Positions 52,025 to 59,916 are shown, counted from the stretch's first letter. The stretch: DNA of 64,000 nucleotides from Streptomyces sp. NBC_00568 (GCF_026341855.1 NZ_JAPENW010000001.1:3401001-3465000); one strand, 5' to 3'. Translations and numbers: made by a program. The notes: generated by a model from the letters alone, not told the origin.

Positions 52025-53315
52025 GGGTGGGTTCTCCTTCTGTTCCGGGGGCGGGTTCGAGGGATGCGGCGAGCCAGGCTTCGGCGGCGGACAGGCCGGT
52101 TCCGGCGAAGACCCAGTGCGAGACGACGAGGGTCGTCGTGTCGGTGTCGCCCGCGGTGGCTGCTGCGGCTTGTGCTCGGCGCCATTCGGCGCGGGCGGTG
52201 CGGAGGGCACCGAGGGTGGTGGAGTAGCGGCGGGACTTGGTGGAGAAGTGGCCGCGGAAGCCGAGCATGTGGGCCCAGGCCCGGAGTCGGAGATCTTCTA
52301 ACTCCTTGCGCATGCCGAGCGTCCAGGCCGTTCGGATCAGCCGGCGGGCGTGGTCGCTGATGTCGAGTTGGGCGAGTTCGGCGAGGAACTTGAGCGGGCG
52401 GTCGAGAGCTCCCGTGGCGGTCTCGGCGCCCTTGGTGGCGTACTTGGCGATGTACGAGGCGACAGCCCGCTCGGTCAGTTCCTGGCCGCCGTCGAAGTCG
52501 GCGGAGCGGATCGTGCGGACGTCGAGCTGACGGCCGAAGGTGAAGATGTGCGCGCGTCCGTCGATGACCGGGCCGTCCACGCGGACGTGAGCAGCAGCGG
52601 CGCCGATGGCGTCGGTGAGCAGTTCGGCGGTGACCCAGGCCGGAGGTGGGGTGTCGCCGCCCTCGGGGCCGTCGATGCGGATGACCGCGTGGAAGTGGAC
52701 GGCGCCGCGCTTCTGGTACTCGGCGACCTTGGCGAAGGAGACGCGGGCGTACTGGCGGAACGTGCGCTGTGAGAGTCCGGCGCGCTTGGCGACCTCGCGG
52801 CGCAGGTAGGTGGAGAAGCGACGCCACAGCGGACCGGCGTGGGCGTTCCAGAGGACGGCGGCTTCGTAGTCGTACGTGTCCGGGTCGAGCGGGGTGCCGG
52901 GTGCGGCGTCCTCCTGGTCGTGGCGGATGCCGCAGCGGCAGCGGCGGATCGAACCGGTTGGGCCGGTGGGGCGGTTGTGGACGGGGCCGAAGCTGGGGGC
53001 GGTGAAGGTGGCGAAGACGCGGGGGTGCGCGGCGACGCGTTCCGTGATGCCCTTGCCGCCGCGCAGGCCGCTGGTGATCAGGTGGAAGGTGTCGCGGCGG
53101 TAGACCTCGGCGCAGGCTTCGCAGCGGGTCACGCGGCGGTTGTTGCAGCGGACCAGGAGGTGACCGGCCGGGAGGCCAGCGGAGTCGAGTCGGTGGAGGA
53201 CGTCACCGATCTCGCCGGTACGGGTGTTCACGTCGTACTCGGTGCGGTGGCCGTCGAGGCGGATCGGATGGGTGCAGCCACCGAGGCCGGAGAGTTGCCG
53301 CAGCAGTTCGGGCAT
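52017..53315 (-). CDS. repSA: RepSA-type replication initiator
   Basis: About 432 residues of a rolling-circle-type initiator used by pSAM2-like elements after excision. Visible features are CNNRRVTRCEACAEVYRRD (zinc-ribbon-like cysteines), the HUH-type motif R-G-A-V-H-F-H-A-V-I and a C-terminal basic region. The first ATG in frame is 53315, but protein-like sequence (TRSTPPPLPELAELASLG) continues upstream to a good AAGGAG site at 53385-53390, where the codon at the right distance is ATC, not ATG. The real start is thus either a rare ATC (53375 or 53378) or the ATG after loss of about 20 residues. Confidence 0.9.
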   Translation of the reverse strand: MPELLRQLSGLGGCTHPIRLDGHRTEYDVNTRTGEIGDVLHRLDSAGLPAGHLLVRCNNRRVTRCEACAEVYRRDTFHLITSGLRGGKGITERVAAHPRVFATFTAPSFGPVHNRPTGPTGSIRRCRCGIRHDQEDAAPGTPLDPDTYDYEAAVLWNAHAGPLWRRFSTYLRREVAKRAGLSQRTFRQYARVSFAKVAEYQKRGAVHFHAVIRIDGPEGGDTPPPAWVTAELLTDAIGAAAAHVRVDGPVIDGRAHIFTFGRQLDVRTIRSADFDGGQELTERAVASYIAKYATKGAETATGALDRPLKFLAELAQLDISDHARRLIRTAWTLGMRKELEDLRLRAWAHMLGFRGHFSTKSRRYSTTLGALRTARAEWRRAQAAAATAGDTDTTTLVVSHWVFAGTGLSAAEAWLAASLEPAPGTEGEPTHG

Positions 53316-53479
53316 GGTGCCGAGCGAGGCCAGTTCGGCGAGTTCGGGCAGCGGGGGTGGTGTGGAGCGGGTGATGATGGCGTTCTCCTTCTGGCTTCGG
53401 CTAGGAGGGGTAGGGCCCCCGGGGCGGCGGATGCTTGGCGGTATCGAGGCCGTCCCGGGGATCTGTTGTGCAGCGGCTT

Positions 53480-53725
53480 TCAGCGGCGGTGCTGGTCGCG
53501 GAGCATCGATCGCAGGACCACGGCGGCTATGGCCACGGAGATGGCCGTGACGGCGACGGCGGCCAGGAGCGCGGTGAGGACGACTCCACCGACGAGGACG
53601 GCCGCAACCGCTCCGGTGCTGATGGAGATCTGCGGGACCGCACGTCGTACGGGTGCCGGATCGGCCGGGGTGTGGGTGTGCGCGGGCGGCGGTGTCGGGT
53701 TCTCGGGGTACTTGGGCAGGAACAC
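53480..53725 (-). CDS. 81-residue single-pass membrane protein (spread-type)
   Basis: A small protein (MFLPKYPENPTPPPAHTHTPADP...) with a Pro-rich head and one long hydrophobic stretch (about 35-70) ending in RSMLRDQHRR. It is the first gene of the repSA-xis-int operon, with an operator palindrome 20 bases upstream of its GTG start. Small membrane proteins of this kind assist intramycelial spread in such elements (Spd proteins); the assignment is by position and size. Confidence 0.7.
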   Translation of the reverse strand: MFLPKYPENPTPPPAHTHTPADPAPVRRAVPQISISTGAVAAVLVGGVVLTALLAAVAVTAISVAIAAVVLRSMLRDQHRR

Positions 53726-53744
53726 GGCGAACCTCTCCTTGCCT

Positions 53745-53760
53745 ACTCGTCTAGTCGTGT
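53745..53760. promoter_or_regulatory. KorSA-type operator candidate 1
   Basis: ACTCGTCTAGTCGTGT matches the palindrome ACTCGTCTAGACGAGT at 13 of 16 positions, in front of the small membrane protein-repSA-xis-int operon. Confidence 0.7.
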
Positions 53761-53945
53761 GAGCCGTTTATGACGTCCACGCCGGAGCGCGTGCCGGAGT
53801 CGATGGCCGGGGCCAGGAAGGTGCGCGAGAGCAGGAAGCCGAAGAGGGCGATCACGACGACGACCCAGGTACGGACGCCGAGGAACTTGATCGCTCCCCA
53901 AGCGATGAGCCCGAGGACGAGGACAAGCGGCAGGCTGACGGTCAC
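53751..53945 (-). CDS. 64-residue membrane protein (spread-type)
   Basis: A GTG-started ORF (MTVSLPLVLVLGLIAWGAIK...) with two hydrophobic segments. It lies 15 bases downstream of spdA in the tra operon, and its 3' end overlaps operator 1. Probably another spread-region protein; no specific family is recognised. Confidence 0.65.
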   Translation of the reverse strand: MTVSLPLVLVLGLIAWGAIKFLGVRTWVVVVIALFGFLLSRTFLAPAIDSGTRSGVDVINGSHD

Positions 53946-53960
53946 GGGAGTCAGGTCCTT

Positions 53961-54152
53961 TCAGCGGACGGGGCAGCGGTGGGTACGTGCGGCCAGTTCG
54001 GCGGCCGCACGACTGTCGTAGTCGGCGGAGAAGCCGCAACGCGGAGCGGTGCAGGCGGCGGTGTGCTTCTCGCGACCTCGGGCGTCGTAGGACGTGCCGA
54101 CCTGGACCGCGCCGATGCGGGTGACGGAGCGGAAACGGCGGTTGGCGGTCAC
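53961..54152 (-). CDS. spdA: mobile element transfer protein (SpdA-like)
   Basis: A 63-residue protein (MTANRRFRSVTRIGAVQVGTSY...) with paired Cys/His (AACTAPRCGFSADYD ... ARTHRCP), probably a small zinc finger. It matches the short mobile-element transfer proteins that accompany FtsK-type tra genes in AICEs and help DNA spread through septa. The start is GTG 54152. Confidence 0.8.
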   Translation of the reverse strand: MTANRRFRSVTRIGAVQVGTSYDARGREKHTAACTAPRCGFSADYDSRAAAELAARTHRCPVR

Positions 54153-54164
54153 GCGGATCTCCTT

Positions 54165-54776
54165 TCAGAGCTGAGCGGCGATGGCGTCGGCCATGGGGGC
54201 AGGGACGCCGAGTCGGGCGCGGAGGGTCGGGTTGTCGATGGCCGCGCCCGTACGGGTCTGGTGTTCGGCGGCGACCTTGCGCGCGTGCTCGACCAGGGCG
54301 GCCGGGACGGACACGACGGGCGGAGCTGGAGTCGGTTCGGGTGCCGGTTGCGCGGGGAGCTCCGGTACGACTTCGGGCGCGCCCTCGGCGTCCTCGGTCT
54401 CCTCGTGCGGTGCTTGCGGCGAGTGGGCGAGGAGCGTGCCGCCGAGGAAGGCGACCGCGGGCCAGCCCGCGACGAGGATGCGGAGCCAGGCCGGCACCTG
54501 GTCCAGGTCGAGGAGCCCGGCGGTGGCGACGTTCGCGCCGAGGGACGCTACGAGCGCGATGACGAACCAGCACCACCCAGCCGCTTTCGCGTCACCGGTC
54601 CGCAGCCGACGCCAGGCGGCGACGAGCAGCAGGTCGACCGAGACGGGATACGCCCACGCCTTCCACCCGTCCTGACCGGCCGCCGAGGCGACGTCGTGCA
54701 GGTGGGCCAAGGACAGCGCGGCGGCGATGACCGCTTGGACGAGGACCGCGTCGACACGGGCCAGTTGGGCACGCAT
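54165..54776 (-). CDS. spdB: DUF2637/SpdB-like spread membrane protein
   Basis: A 203-residue protein with four membrane helices (VLVQAVIAAALSLAHL, AYPVSVDLLLVAAW, GWCWFVIALVASLGANV, ILVAGWPAVAFLGGTLLA) and a cytoplasmic C-terminal part rich in Glu/Pro. It matches SpdB proteins needed for intramycelial plasmid spread. ATG 54776 is chosen because AAGGAG lies seven bases upstream; the frame is open to 54836. Confidence 0.85.
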   Translation of the reverse strand: MRAQLARVDAVLVQAVIAAALSLAHLHDVASAAGQDGWKAWAYPVSVDLLLVAAWRRLRTGDAKAAGWCWFVIALVASLGANVATAGLLDLDQVPAWLRILVAGWPAVAFLGGTLLAHSPQAPHEETEDAEGAPEVVPELPAQPAPEPTPAPPVVSVPAALVEHARKVAAEHQTRTGAAIDNPTLRARLGVPAPMADAIAAQL

Positions 54777-54861
54777 GCTGCGGCTCCTTCCGGATTCAGG
54801 CATGGCAGGGGTAGGGACATGGCGCGAGACGGTCACGCCGGCCGAGAGGGAGCGGGAAAGC

Positions 54862-56238
54862 TCAGTCGGTCACAGGGCGAGGCTGGACAACCGGGGCCGC
54901 AGACTCGACGGGCCGTACGGGCACGTCGGGCCGGAAGGGCTTGAGCGCGGGCAGGTCGGGCACCAGGTGCGCCGACTCCCGACAGATCTCGGCGGCATCG
55001 CCGAGGGAGAGGTACGGCGTACGGATGCGGGACCAGCCGCCGGAGGAGTCGCCCGCGACGGCGAGGCCGGGCCGCTCAGGGGCGATGGCGCAGGCGGCGG
55101 AGACCGCTTCAGGCGCGATGTCACCGAGGGCCATTTTGGCGGAGGCTTCGTCGTTGACGCGGTGGCAGACGCGGCCGGTCAACTGGGCCCGGAGCATGGT
55201 CGCTCCCTTGCCGAGTTCGGCGCCGAAGCGCTGTCCGCAGACTTCCAGGTAGATCCCGGCAGCACGGCCGAGCTGGGCGAGGCGGATGAGCTGGGTGACC
55301 ATCTCGTCCCGCCGTTCCTCGTCCTTGCGGGTGGCGACGAGGAAGAGTTCGGCCACCTCGTCGACGAACAGCACGATGGGAACAGGGCGTTCGTCCTCGG
55401 GGAGCCCCCAGACATCCGAGGTGATCTCCTCGTCGGGAGTACCCGGGGCGAGACCCTGACGGGCCTTGATCAGTTCGTAGCGCTTCTCCATCTCCTGGAT
55501 GAGCACGGGCAGCAGTTGGGCCGCCTGCTCGGGGTCGGTGGCGAGCGCGGAGAGCCTTGCCGCGAAGGGGGACAGTTCCACTCCGCGCTTGCAGTCGATG
55601 CCGACCAGGGCGACGGGTTGTGGGGCGAGACCGGCGACGAGGTGGCGCAGGTACATGGACTTGCCGGAGAGCGTTGCGCCGAGGGTGAGTTGGTGAGGGA
55701 TTGCGCGGTAGTCGCGTACGAACGGGGTGGCGTCCTCCCGTAGGGCCACGGGCACTTTGAGAAGCCCGGACGTGACCTTGCGAGGCATTCGCACGCTTCG
55801 CAGGACGTCGAAGCCGACGAGCCGCAGTTCGACCACGCCCGACTTGACCGTGCTGACGTACACGGCGTGAACTCCCCAGGCGTGCCGCAGCCGTTCGGCC
55901 GATGCGGCCACGTCGGCCGGCTCCTGTCCTGGGGCGAGCCGAAGACGCAGGCGTAACCCGGTCGAGGTGGGGCGGATGATGCCCCGGCGGGGCGGTACCG
56001 GCCGAACCTCACGTCGAGTGGTGGCCTTGACCGCCAGGACCCGCAGCCGGGACGGAGCCACGGTCAGCCCGCACGCCTCCATGACCGAGCTGTACGAGCC
56101 GAGCAGCCGTGCCGTGGATATCGGCAGGCCGACCGTGGACCAGTAGACGCCGGGGTGCTTGGCTCGGGCGTAGGCAGCCCCGCCGCCGAGGGCGGCGACA
56201 GGACCACCCACCTCCAGGAGCGTTGTCAGGTCGGTCAT
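54862..56238 (-). CDS. traSA: FtsK/SpoIIIE-type DNA translocase (TraSA-like)
   Basis: A 458-residue conjugation motor, homologous to septal translocases, that pumps double-stranded DNA from donor to recipient hypha. A membrane-near N-terminus is followed by the ATPase: Walker A in L-G-A-T-L-S-G-K-S and Walker B in P-I-V-L-F-V-D-E-V, with the FtsK segment RAAGIYLEVCGQRFGAELGKGATMLRAQLTGRVCHRV. ATG 56238 overlaps the stop of the upstream gene (ATGA). Confidence 0.92.
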   Translation of the reverse strand: MTDLTTLLEVGGPVAALGGGAAYARAKHPGVYWSTVGLPISTARLLGSYSSVMEACGLTVAPSRLRVLAVKATTRREVRPVPPRRGIIRPTSTGLRLRLRLAPGQEPADVAASAERLRHAWGVHAVYVSTVKSGVVELRLVGFDVLRSVRMPRKVTSGLLKVPVALREDATPFVRDYRAIPHQLTLGATLSGKSMYLRHLVAGLAPQPVALVGIDCKRGVELSPFAARLSALATDPEQAAQLLPVLIQEMEKRYELIKARQGLAPGTPDEEITSDVWGLPEDERPVPIVLFVDEVAELFLVATRKDEERRDEMVTQLIRLAQLGRAAGIYLEVCGQRFGAELGKGATMLRAQLTGRVCHRVNDEASAKMALGDIAPEAVSAACAIAPERPGLAVAGDSSGGWSRIRTPYLSLGDAAEICRESAHLVPDLPALKPFRPDVPVRPVESAAPVVQPRPVTD

Positions 56239-56594
56239 CAGGCCGTGGCCCCCATGGCGGCCGGGAACACGGCCGGAGTGACGGCGGCGGAGCGGTAGGC
56301 GATGCCGTGCCGCTGCTGCCCGTTGAACACGCTCTCCCACGGCCGGGCCACCAGCCCCGGCAGCGACACCGGCGCCCCGAGCGCGAGCCCTTCGGACACC
56401 CCGCTCTCCGGAATGGTGACCTTGATCAGGGACGACTCTCCCTCCTCGATGTAGACGACGCCGATCGTCATCAGTGCCTCCCCGCTGACTGTGTCCTTCG
56501 CGATCTCGCCGGTCTGACGGTCACGGACCTTGGGCTCGGGCGCCTCGGTCAGGAGGATCGTCGCGGCCGAGGTCTCCACACGGATGGTGCGCAA
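56238..56594 (-). CDS. conserved AICE protein of unknown function
   Basis: A 118-residue protein (MRTIRVETSAATILLTEAPEPKVRDRQTGE ... TIGVVYIEEGESSLIKVTIPESGVSEGLALGAPVSLPGL), all-beta by pattern. It is common just upstream of the tra gene in such elements. It is first gene of the tra-spd operon, coupled to tra by ATGA, with operators 2 and 3 in its promoter region. No enzymatic motif is visible; a single-strand-DNA-binding-like fold is possible but unproven. Confidence 0.8.
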   Translation of the reverse strand: MRTIRVETSAATILLTEAPEPKVRDRQTGEIAKDTVSGEALMTIGVVYIEEGESSLIKVTIPESGVSEGLALGAPVSLPGLVARPWESVFNGQQRHGIAYRSAAVTPAVFPAAMGATA

Positions 56595-56609
56595 GATTTC
56601 TTCCCATCT

Positions 56610-56625
56610 ACTCGTCTAGACAAGA
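56610..56625. promoter_or_regulatory. KorSA-type operator candidate 2
   Basis: ACTCGTCTAGACAAGA, 14 of 16 to the palindrome, 16 bases upstream of the first gene of the tra operon. Confidence 0.75.
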
Positions 56626-56682
56626 TGCTCTTCAGGCCCGATCACTTCGGGAACGCCAACCACCCTGTCACGCAGCTTGGCC

Positions 56683-56698
56683 ACTCGTCTATACGAGT
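56683..56698. promoter_or_regulatory. KorSA-type operator candidate 3
   Basis: ACTCGT-CTAT-ACGAGT with perfect 6-bp arms, 73 bases from operator 2 in the same promoter region. Confidence 0.8.
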
Positions 56699-56747
56699 AG
56701 GCCTGTTGAGGTGTACGAGTCCGAAAAGTGGCCTCGCGCACCGCCGA

Positions 56748-57533
56748 TCAGGTCGCCGGAAGCTGGTAGGAGAGGACGTACGCGTCCGCCGCCATGACGG
56801 TGTCGCAGACTTCGACGGCCCGCCCCTCGGTGTCGTACGCCGTACGGACGAGGTGGATCACCGGCACACCGGAGGCAAGCCGGAGCGTCTTGACCTCGGT
56901 CGGCGAGGGCATTCGGGCGCGGATCTCCTCCTCGAAGTGGTCGAGGTGATGGCCCAGCTCCTCAAGACGGGCGTAGATGCCGCCGGGGCCGGGGTTGGGT
57001 TCGGCGATCTGCGTACCCCGCGCGATGTCGAGCGGGAGATACGAGGTGGCGAACTCGACCGGACGGCCGTCGAGCAGGTATCGGCGACGCCGGGCGAGCA
57101 CGCGGCGTACGGACCCGAGCCGGGTGGAGATGTCCTGACTGGCCTTCTCCTCCTTGACCTCAAGGCTGTCGACCTGGGGGTGACTGCCCGCGGCGTCCGC
57201 TTCGACGATGAACGCGGACTTTCCCTGCTCGCGGTGGCGCCGGGCGAAGCGGTCGGAGGCCAGCCGGCGGACGGGCGGTCGCGGCCGGACGAAGACACCC
57301 TTGCCGTGTTCGGCGGCGACCAGGCCCTCGCCCTGGAGGATGGAGAAGGAGTTGCGGACAGTCATCCGGGATACGCCGTAGTGCTCGACAAGTTCGGCTT
57401 CCGAGGGGAGCTTTTCGCCCTCCTTGAATCGCCCACGGTCGATGGCCTCGCGCAGCTGGTCGGCGATCTGTCGGAACACCGCACGATCGCTGGTGGGGTC
57501 CAGAGCGCCGAGCAGAGACGGAAGTGAGGTCAC
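56748..57533 (-). CDS. GntR/UTRA repressor (KorSA-like)
   Basis: A 261-residue HutC-type GntR protein: winged helix (QIADQLREAIDRGRFKEGEKLPSEAELVEHYGVSRMTVRNSFSIL) and a C-terminal UTRA ligand domain (RRYLLDGRPVEFATSYLPLDIA...). In pSAM2 KorSA of this type keeps replication and transfer genes off. Palindromes upstream of its own gene, the tra operon and the rep-int operon fit that role. It is divergent from the NUDIX gene. Confidence 0.88.
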   Translation of the reverse strand: MTSLPSLLGALDPTSDRAVFRQIADQLREAIDRGRFKEGEKLPSEAELVEHYGVSRMTVRNSFSILQGEGLVAAEHGKGVFVRPRPPVRRLASDRFARRHREQGKSAFIVEADAAGSHPQVDSLEVKEEKASQDISTRLGSVRRVLARRRRYLLDGRPVEFATSYLPLDIARGTQIAEPNPGPGGIYARLEELGHHLDHFEEEIRARMPSPTEVKTLRLASGVPVIHLVRTAYDTEGRAVEVCDTVMAADAYVLSYQLPAT

Positions 57534-57545
57534 GAGTGCTCCTTT

Positions 57546-57561
57546 AGGTATCTAGACGAGT
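57546..57561. promoter_or_regulatory. KorSA-type operator candidate 4
   Basis: AGGTAT-CTAG-ACGAGT: one perfect half of the palindrome plus the CTAG centre, between the repressor gene and the divergent NUDIX gene; probably autoregulatory. Confidence 0.65.
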
Positions 57562-57616
57562 GGGCGAGTGTTGTTGCTACGGTGGAGAGCCTAGCCATCC
57601 GAGAGGGCCGAGGAAC

Positions 57617-58048
57617 GTGACCACTGACCGTCCGCACTCCGTGAGCGTTGCCGGAGTCATCGTCGACGACCAGGGCCGGGCCCTCTTGATCCAGCGACGC
57701 GACAACGGACGGTGGGAACCTCCGGGTGGCGTTGTCGAGCGGGAGGAAACCCTCCCCGAGGCACTTCAGCGTGAAGTCCTCGAAGAAACCGGCATCAAGA
57801 TCGCGCTTCCGGCGACCCTCACCGGCGTCTACAAGAACATGACGGGCCTGATCGTCTCGCTGGTCTTCCGCTGCCAAGCTGCCGACGGCTCGCCCACCAC
57901 CGGGGACGAGACCCGCGCACTGCGTTGGGCCACCCGCGAAGAAGTCACCGACCTCGCCGACGAGGCGTACGCGATCCGCGTCCTGGACGCACTCGACGCG
58001 GCATCCCCGCCGGCCATCCGCGCCCACGACGGCGTGAAACTCGTCTAG
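57617..58048 (+). CDS. NUDIX hydrolase (Pif-like)
   Basis: A 143-residue NUDIX protein; the box reads G-G-V-V-E-R-E-E-T-L-P-E-A-L-Q-R-E-V-L-E-E-T-G-I, with all catalytic Glu residues. In pSAM2 the NUDIX protein Pif blocks redundant transfer into cells that already carry the element; the position beside the repressor supports the same role. GTG 57617 follows GAGGAAC. Confidence 0.85.
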   Translation: MTTDRPHSVSVAGVIVDDQGRALLIQRRDNGRWEPPGGVVEREETLPEALQREVLEETGIKIALPATLTGVYKNMTGLIVSLVFRCQAADGSPTTGDETRALRWATREEVTDLADEAYAIRVLDALDAASPPAIRAHDGVKLV

Positions 58049-58094
58049 CCCGAACCCGCTGCACATGGCGGCCTACCAGCACGAAGGAACTTGT

Positions 58095-58523
58095 ATGCAC
58101 GAGTATACGAGCACTGCGCGGGTCTGGGGACTCACTTGCCCAGGATTTCCGGAAGAGGTGAGCAGGGCCCGCCGTTGGACGCGCGACATCCTGCGCGACT
58201 CGCCACTAGCGGAGGACGCGGAACTGATCGTGAGCGAGCTGAGCGCGAACGCGATCCTCCACACGGCCAGCGGCAAGGAATCGGGCAGCTTCCATCTCGC
58301 GCTCGCGGTCTCCTCGCAGGTAATCGCCCTGTCGGTCACGGACGACGGAGGCACGGGATCGGCCCCGGCCATCGAGCACCAGGACCAGGAAGCCGAGCAC
58401 GGCCGGGGGTTGGGCATGGTCAGCGTGATCGCGCACCGCGTCGTCGTCCACGACAGCGACGGCGGCCACACGGTCACCGCGGAGCTCTTCACCGGGGCCC
58501 GCAGGGGAGGCCACCCGTGCTGA
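58095..58523 (+). CDS. RsbW-like ATP-binding (HATPase) protein
   Basis: A 142-residue GHKL-fold protein: N box E-L-I-V-S-E-L-S-A-N-A-I-L-H and G boxes VTDDGG and H-G-R-G-L-G-M-V. It is an anti-sigma-factor-type serine kinase, of which Streptomyces has many. ATG 58095 follows GAAGGAAC. It lies 46 bases after the NUDIX gene and overlaps the next gene by one base (TGATG), so it is element cargo. Confidence 0.85.
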   Translation: MHEYTSTARVWGLTCPGFPEEVSRARRWTRDILRDSPLAEDAELIVSELSANAILHTASGKESGSFHLALAVSSQVIALSVTDDGGTGSAPAIEHQDQEAEHGRGLGMVSVIAHRVVVHDSDGGHTVTAELFTGARRGGHPC

Positions 58524-58900
58524 TGGACAAGCCGCTGCGCGGTTACTGGTGCGAGTGCTGGACAGAAGAACTCGCTGGAGGCGAACCGCCAGAGCTCCGG
58601 GCGTCCTTCGACGCCTACACAGCACCCCAGGCCGACAGATGGGTCGCGGTCGCACTCCGCACCATCTCCCCGGCACTCGACGCCGATGCCTCGGACGAAG
58701 CGTGGGCCTGGCTCTATGAGGGACGCATCCGGACCCGGAGAGCCCTCGCACGCATGGAGCCCTGCACAGTCTCAGTGACCCACGTCGGCACACGCATCAC
58801 TTGGACGATCCGCCCAGTCCTCTACGTGCCGCTCGCCCACCGCCAGGGCATCGAACTCCCGCCCTGCGCATATGACTTCAAGCCCCAACAGATCTACTGA
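58523..58900 (+). CDS. hypothetical protein coupled to the ATP-binding protein
   Basis: A 125-residue protein (MDKPLRGYWCECWTEELAGGEPPEL...) with two cysteines near the start and a Trp-rich centre; no domain is recognised. ATG 58523 overlaps the previous stop. The same partner type follows HATPase genes elsewhere in actinomycetes, but I cannot name a function. Confidence 0.7.
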   Translation: MDKPLRGYWCECWTEELAGGEPPELRASFDAYTAPQADRWVAVALRTISPALDADASDEAWAWLYEGRIRTRRALARMEPCTVSVTHVGTRITWTIRPVLYVPLAHRQGIELPPCAYDFKPQQIY

Positions 58901-59158
58901 GTTACAACTTTCTCTACTGGTTCAAGTGCTCGCTTCGCTCGCTCCAGGTGGGCGGAGCCCAGGGGGAAAGAGCACATCGACGGCGGCGGGGCCACCTGAC
59001 GATTCCCGGCACCTCAAGGACTGATCAGTCTTCTCACGTCGTTCGAAAAGGGGCCGCGCGCAGCGCGGCGGCGCCCGCGCCCGCAAGGGGGCGAAATACA
59101 TGCCGGGGCTACAAGGGGACAGCTACACGGCTCGCCCACCAGGCACAGGCAAGGACAC

Positions 59159-59521
59159 ATGCCTCCGGCGGGGGCGCTCAGGCTCCAGGATGGCGGGGGC
59201 ACCGTTCGCGAGATCTGGGTCATGGATGCGGCATTTCGGCGCCGTAGCGGCTGGGAGCTGCTCGACGTAGTGCCCCTGACCCACGAGGAACAGACCGTGG
59301 TCCATCTGTTCAGCAAACAAGATCCGCTCAGCGCCGGCATCACCGTCTATCACTCAGATCCGGTCACCGGAGCTAGCAGTGAATCACCCGCGACGCTTGA
59401 AGAGTGCCAGAAGCTGGAGCGCGCTGCCGTCTGGAGCCCCGAGCACATCGAAGATCGGCTACGGGACCATTTTGACGGCCGCCCGAACAAATGGGTGGAA
59501 TCTTTGCGCCTGAAGCCGTGA
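59159..59521 (+). CDS. hypothetical protein
   Basis: About 120 residues (or 99 if ATG 59222 is used): REIWVMDAAFRRRSGWELLDVVPLTHEEQTVVHLFSKQDP... It looks like a small soluble alpha/beta protein without a known motif. Its GC content is lower than the core genes. It is followed by repeat copy 1 and the tRNA fragment. Confidence 0.6.
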   Translation: MPPAGALRLQDGGGTVREIWVMDAAFRRRSGWELLDVVPLTHEEQTVVHLFSKQDPLSAGITVYHSDPVTGASSESPATLEECQKLERAAVWSPEHIEDRLRDHFDGRPNKWVESLRLKP

Positions 59522-59604
59522 TGCCAGGACCCACTTCTGTGCGCAGGCGGTCGCCGAGTACGACCTTGGGCCAGCCGCGTGATCAAGGCCACCGCCCCGT
59601 GCCA

Positions 59605-59647
59605 CGAGCGTGCCAGATCGAGGGGGAAACCGCGGGGGAATCACGGA
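59605..59647. repeat. att-like repeat, copy 1 (diverged)
   Basis: Shares the order CAGATCGAG, GGGGAA, GGGGAATCACGG with copies at 61881 and 63889, about 34 of 43 positions. It ends 72 bases left of the tRNA-Tyr fragment. Confidence 0.6.
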
Positions 59648-59674
59648 GACTCGCGGTAGCCGTAGACGAGATCA

Positions 59675-59703
59675 GCCCCCGACCAAACTTGCTGGTCAGG
59701 GGC
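59675..59703 (-). terminator. hairpin downstream of the tRNA-Tyr fragment
   Basis: GCCCC-C-GACCA ... TGGTC-A-GGGGC stem with one mismatch and a 7-base loop, as found directly after tRNA genes. It shows that the host flank of the tRNA lies to the left. Confidence 0.6.
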
Positions 59704-59718
59704 CGATTCCCGTTACAG

Positions 59719-59770
59719 TGGCGGCGCCAGGATTCGAACCTGGGAAGGCGAAGCCGGCAGATTTACAGTC
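59719..59770 (-). tRNA. 3' half of a tRNA-Tyr (GTA) gene, att scar, not functional
   Basis: On the minus strand the sequence reads from the anticodon loop (CTGTAAA, anticodon GTA) through the 3' anticodon strand TCTGC, a long variable arm, the T arm CCAGG-TTCGAAT-CCTGG and the acceptor end CGCCGCCA. The 5' half is missing: before it the sequence is unrelated, so no D arm or 5' acceptor strand can form. Such 3' fragments are left when an element integrates into a tRNA gene. By orientation the element should lie to the right, with the complete tRNA-Tyr beyond the window. Confidence 0.85.
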
Positions 59771-59916
59771 CTCTCACGATCGCCTGGATACACGTCCTCT
59801 GACCTGCGGCTTCTCGCGCATCGAAAGCCGGGTAATGGGTCATCGTCCGCGACTCGTCCACATCCAGGGGATCATGCGATGACCCACGGCAGCATGACGC
59901 ACCTGAAGGGCACGGT

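Larger units (their letters stand above)
49857..58900. mobile_element. integrative and conjugative element of pSAM2 type (AICE)
   Basis: A compact set of int-xis-repSA, spd spread genes, FtsK-like tra, KorSA-like repressor and a Pif-like NUDIX gene defines an actinomycete integrative and conjugative element that moves double-stranded DNA between hyphae. The left edge lies between the gpmA terminator and 50.5 kb; the right edge lies after the last coupled gene at 58900 or further right. I find no convincing direct-repeat pair, so the att ends are not set. The 258 bases after 58900 contain only GC-rich short inverted words. All conjugation and replication genes look intact apart from the repSA start codon. 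Confidence 0.85.

Noticed and set aside
50491..58923. TACTGGTTC shared between the repeats beside int and position 58915
   Set aside because: Nine bases is too short to define an attachment site.
49771..59684. Possible AICE att repeat GCCCCCGACC at 49771 and 59675
   Set aside because: Only 10 bases, and both copies lie in terminator stems, so chance similarity is likely.
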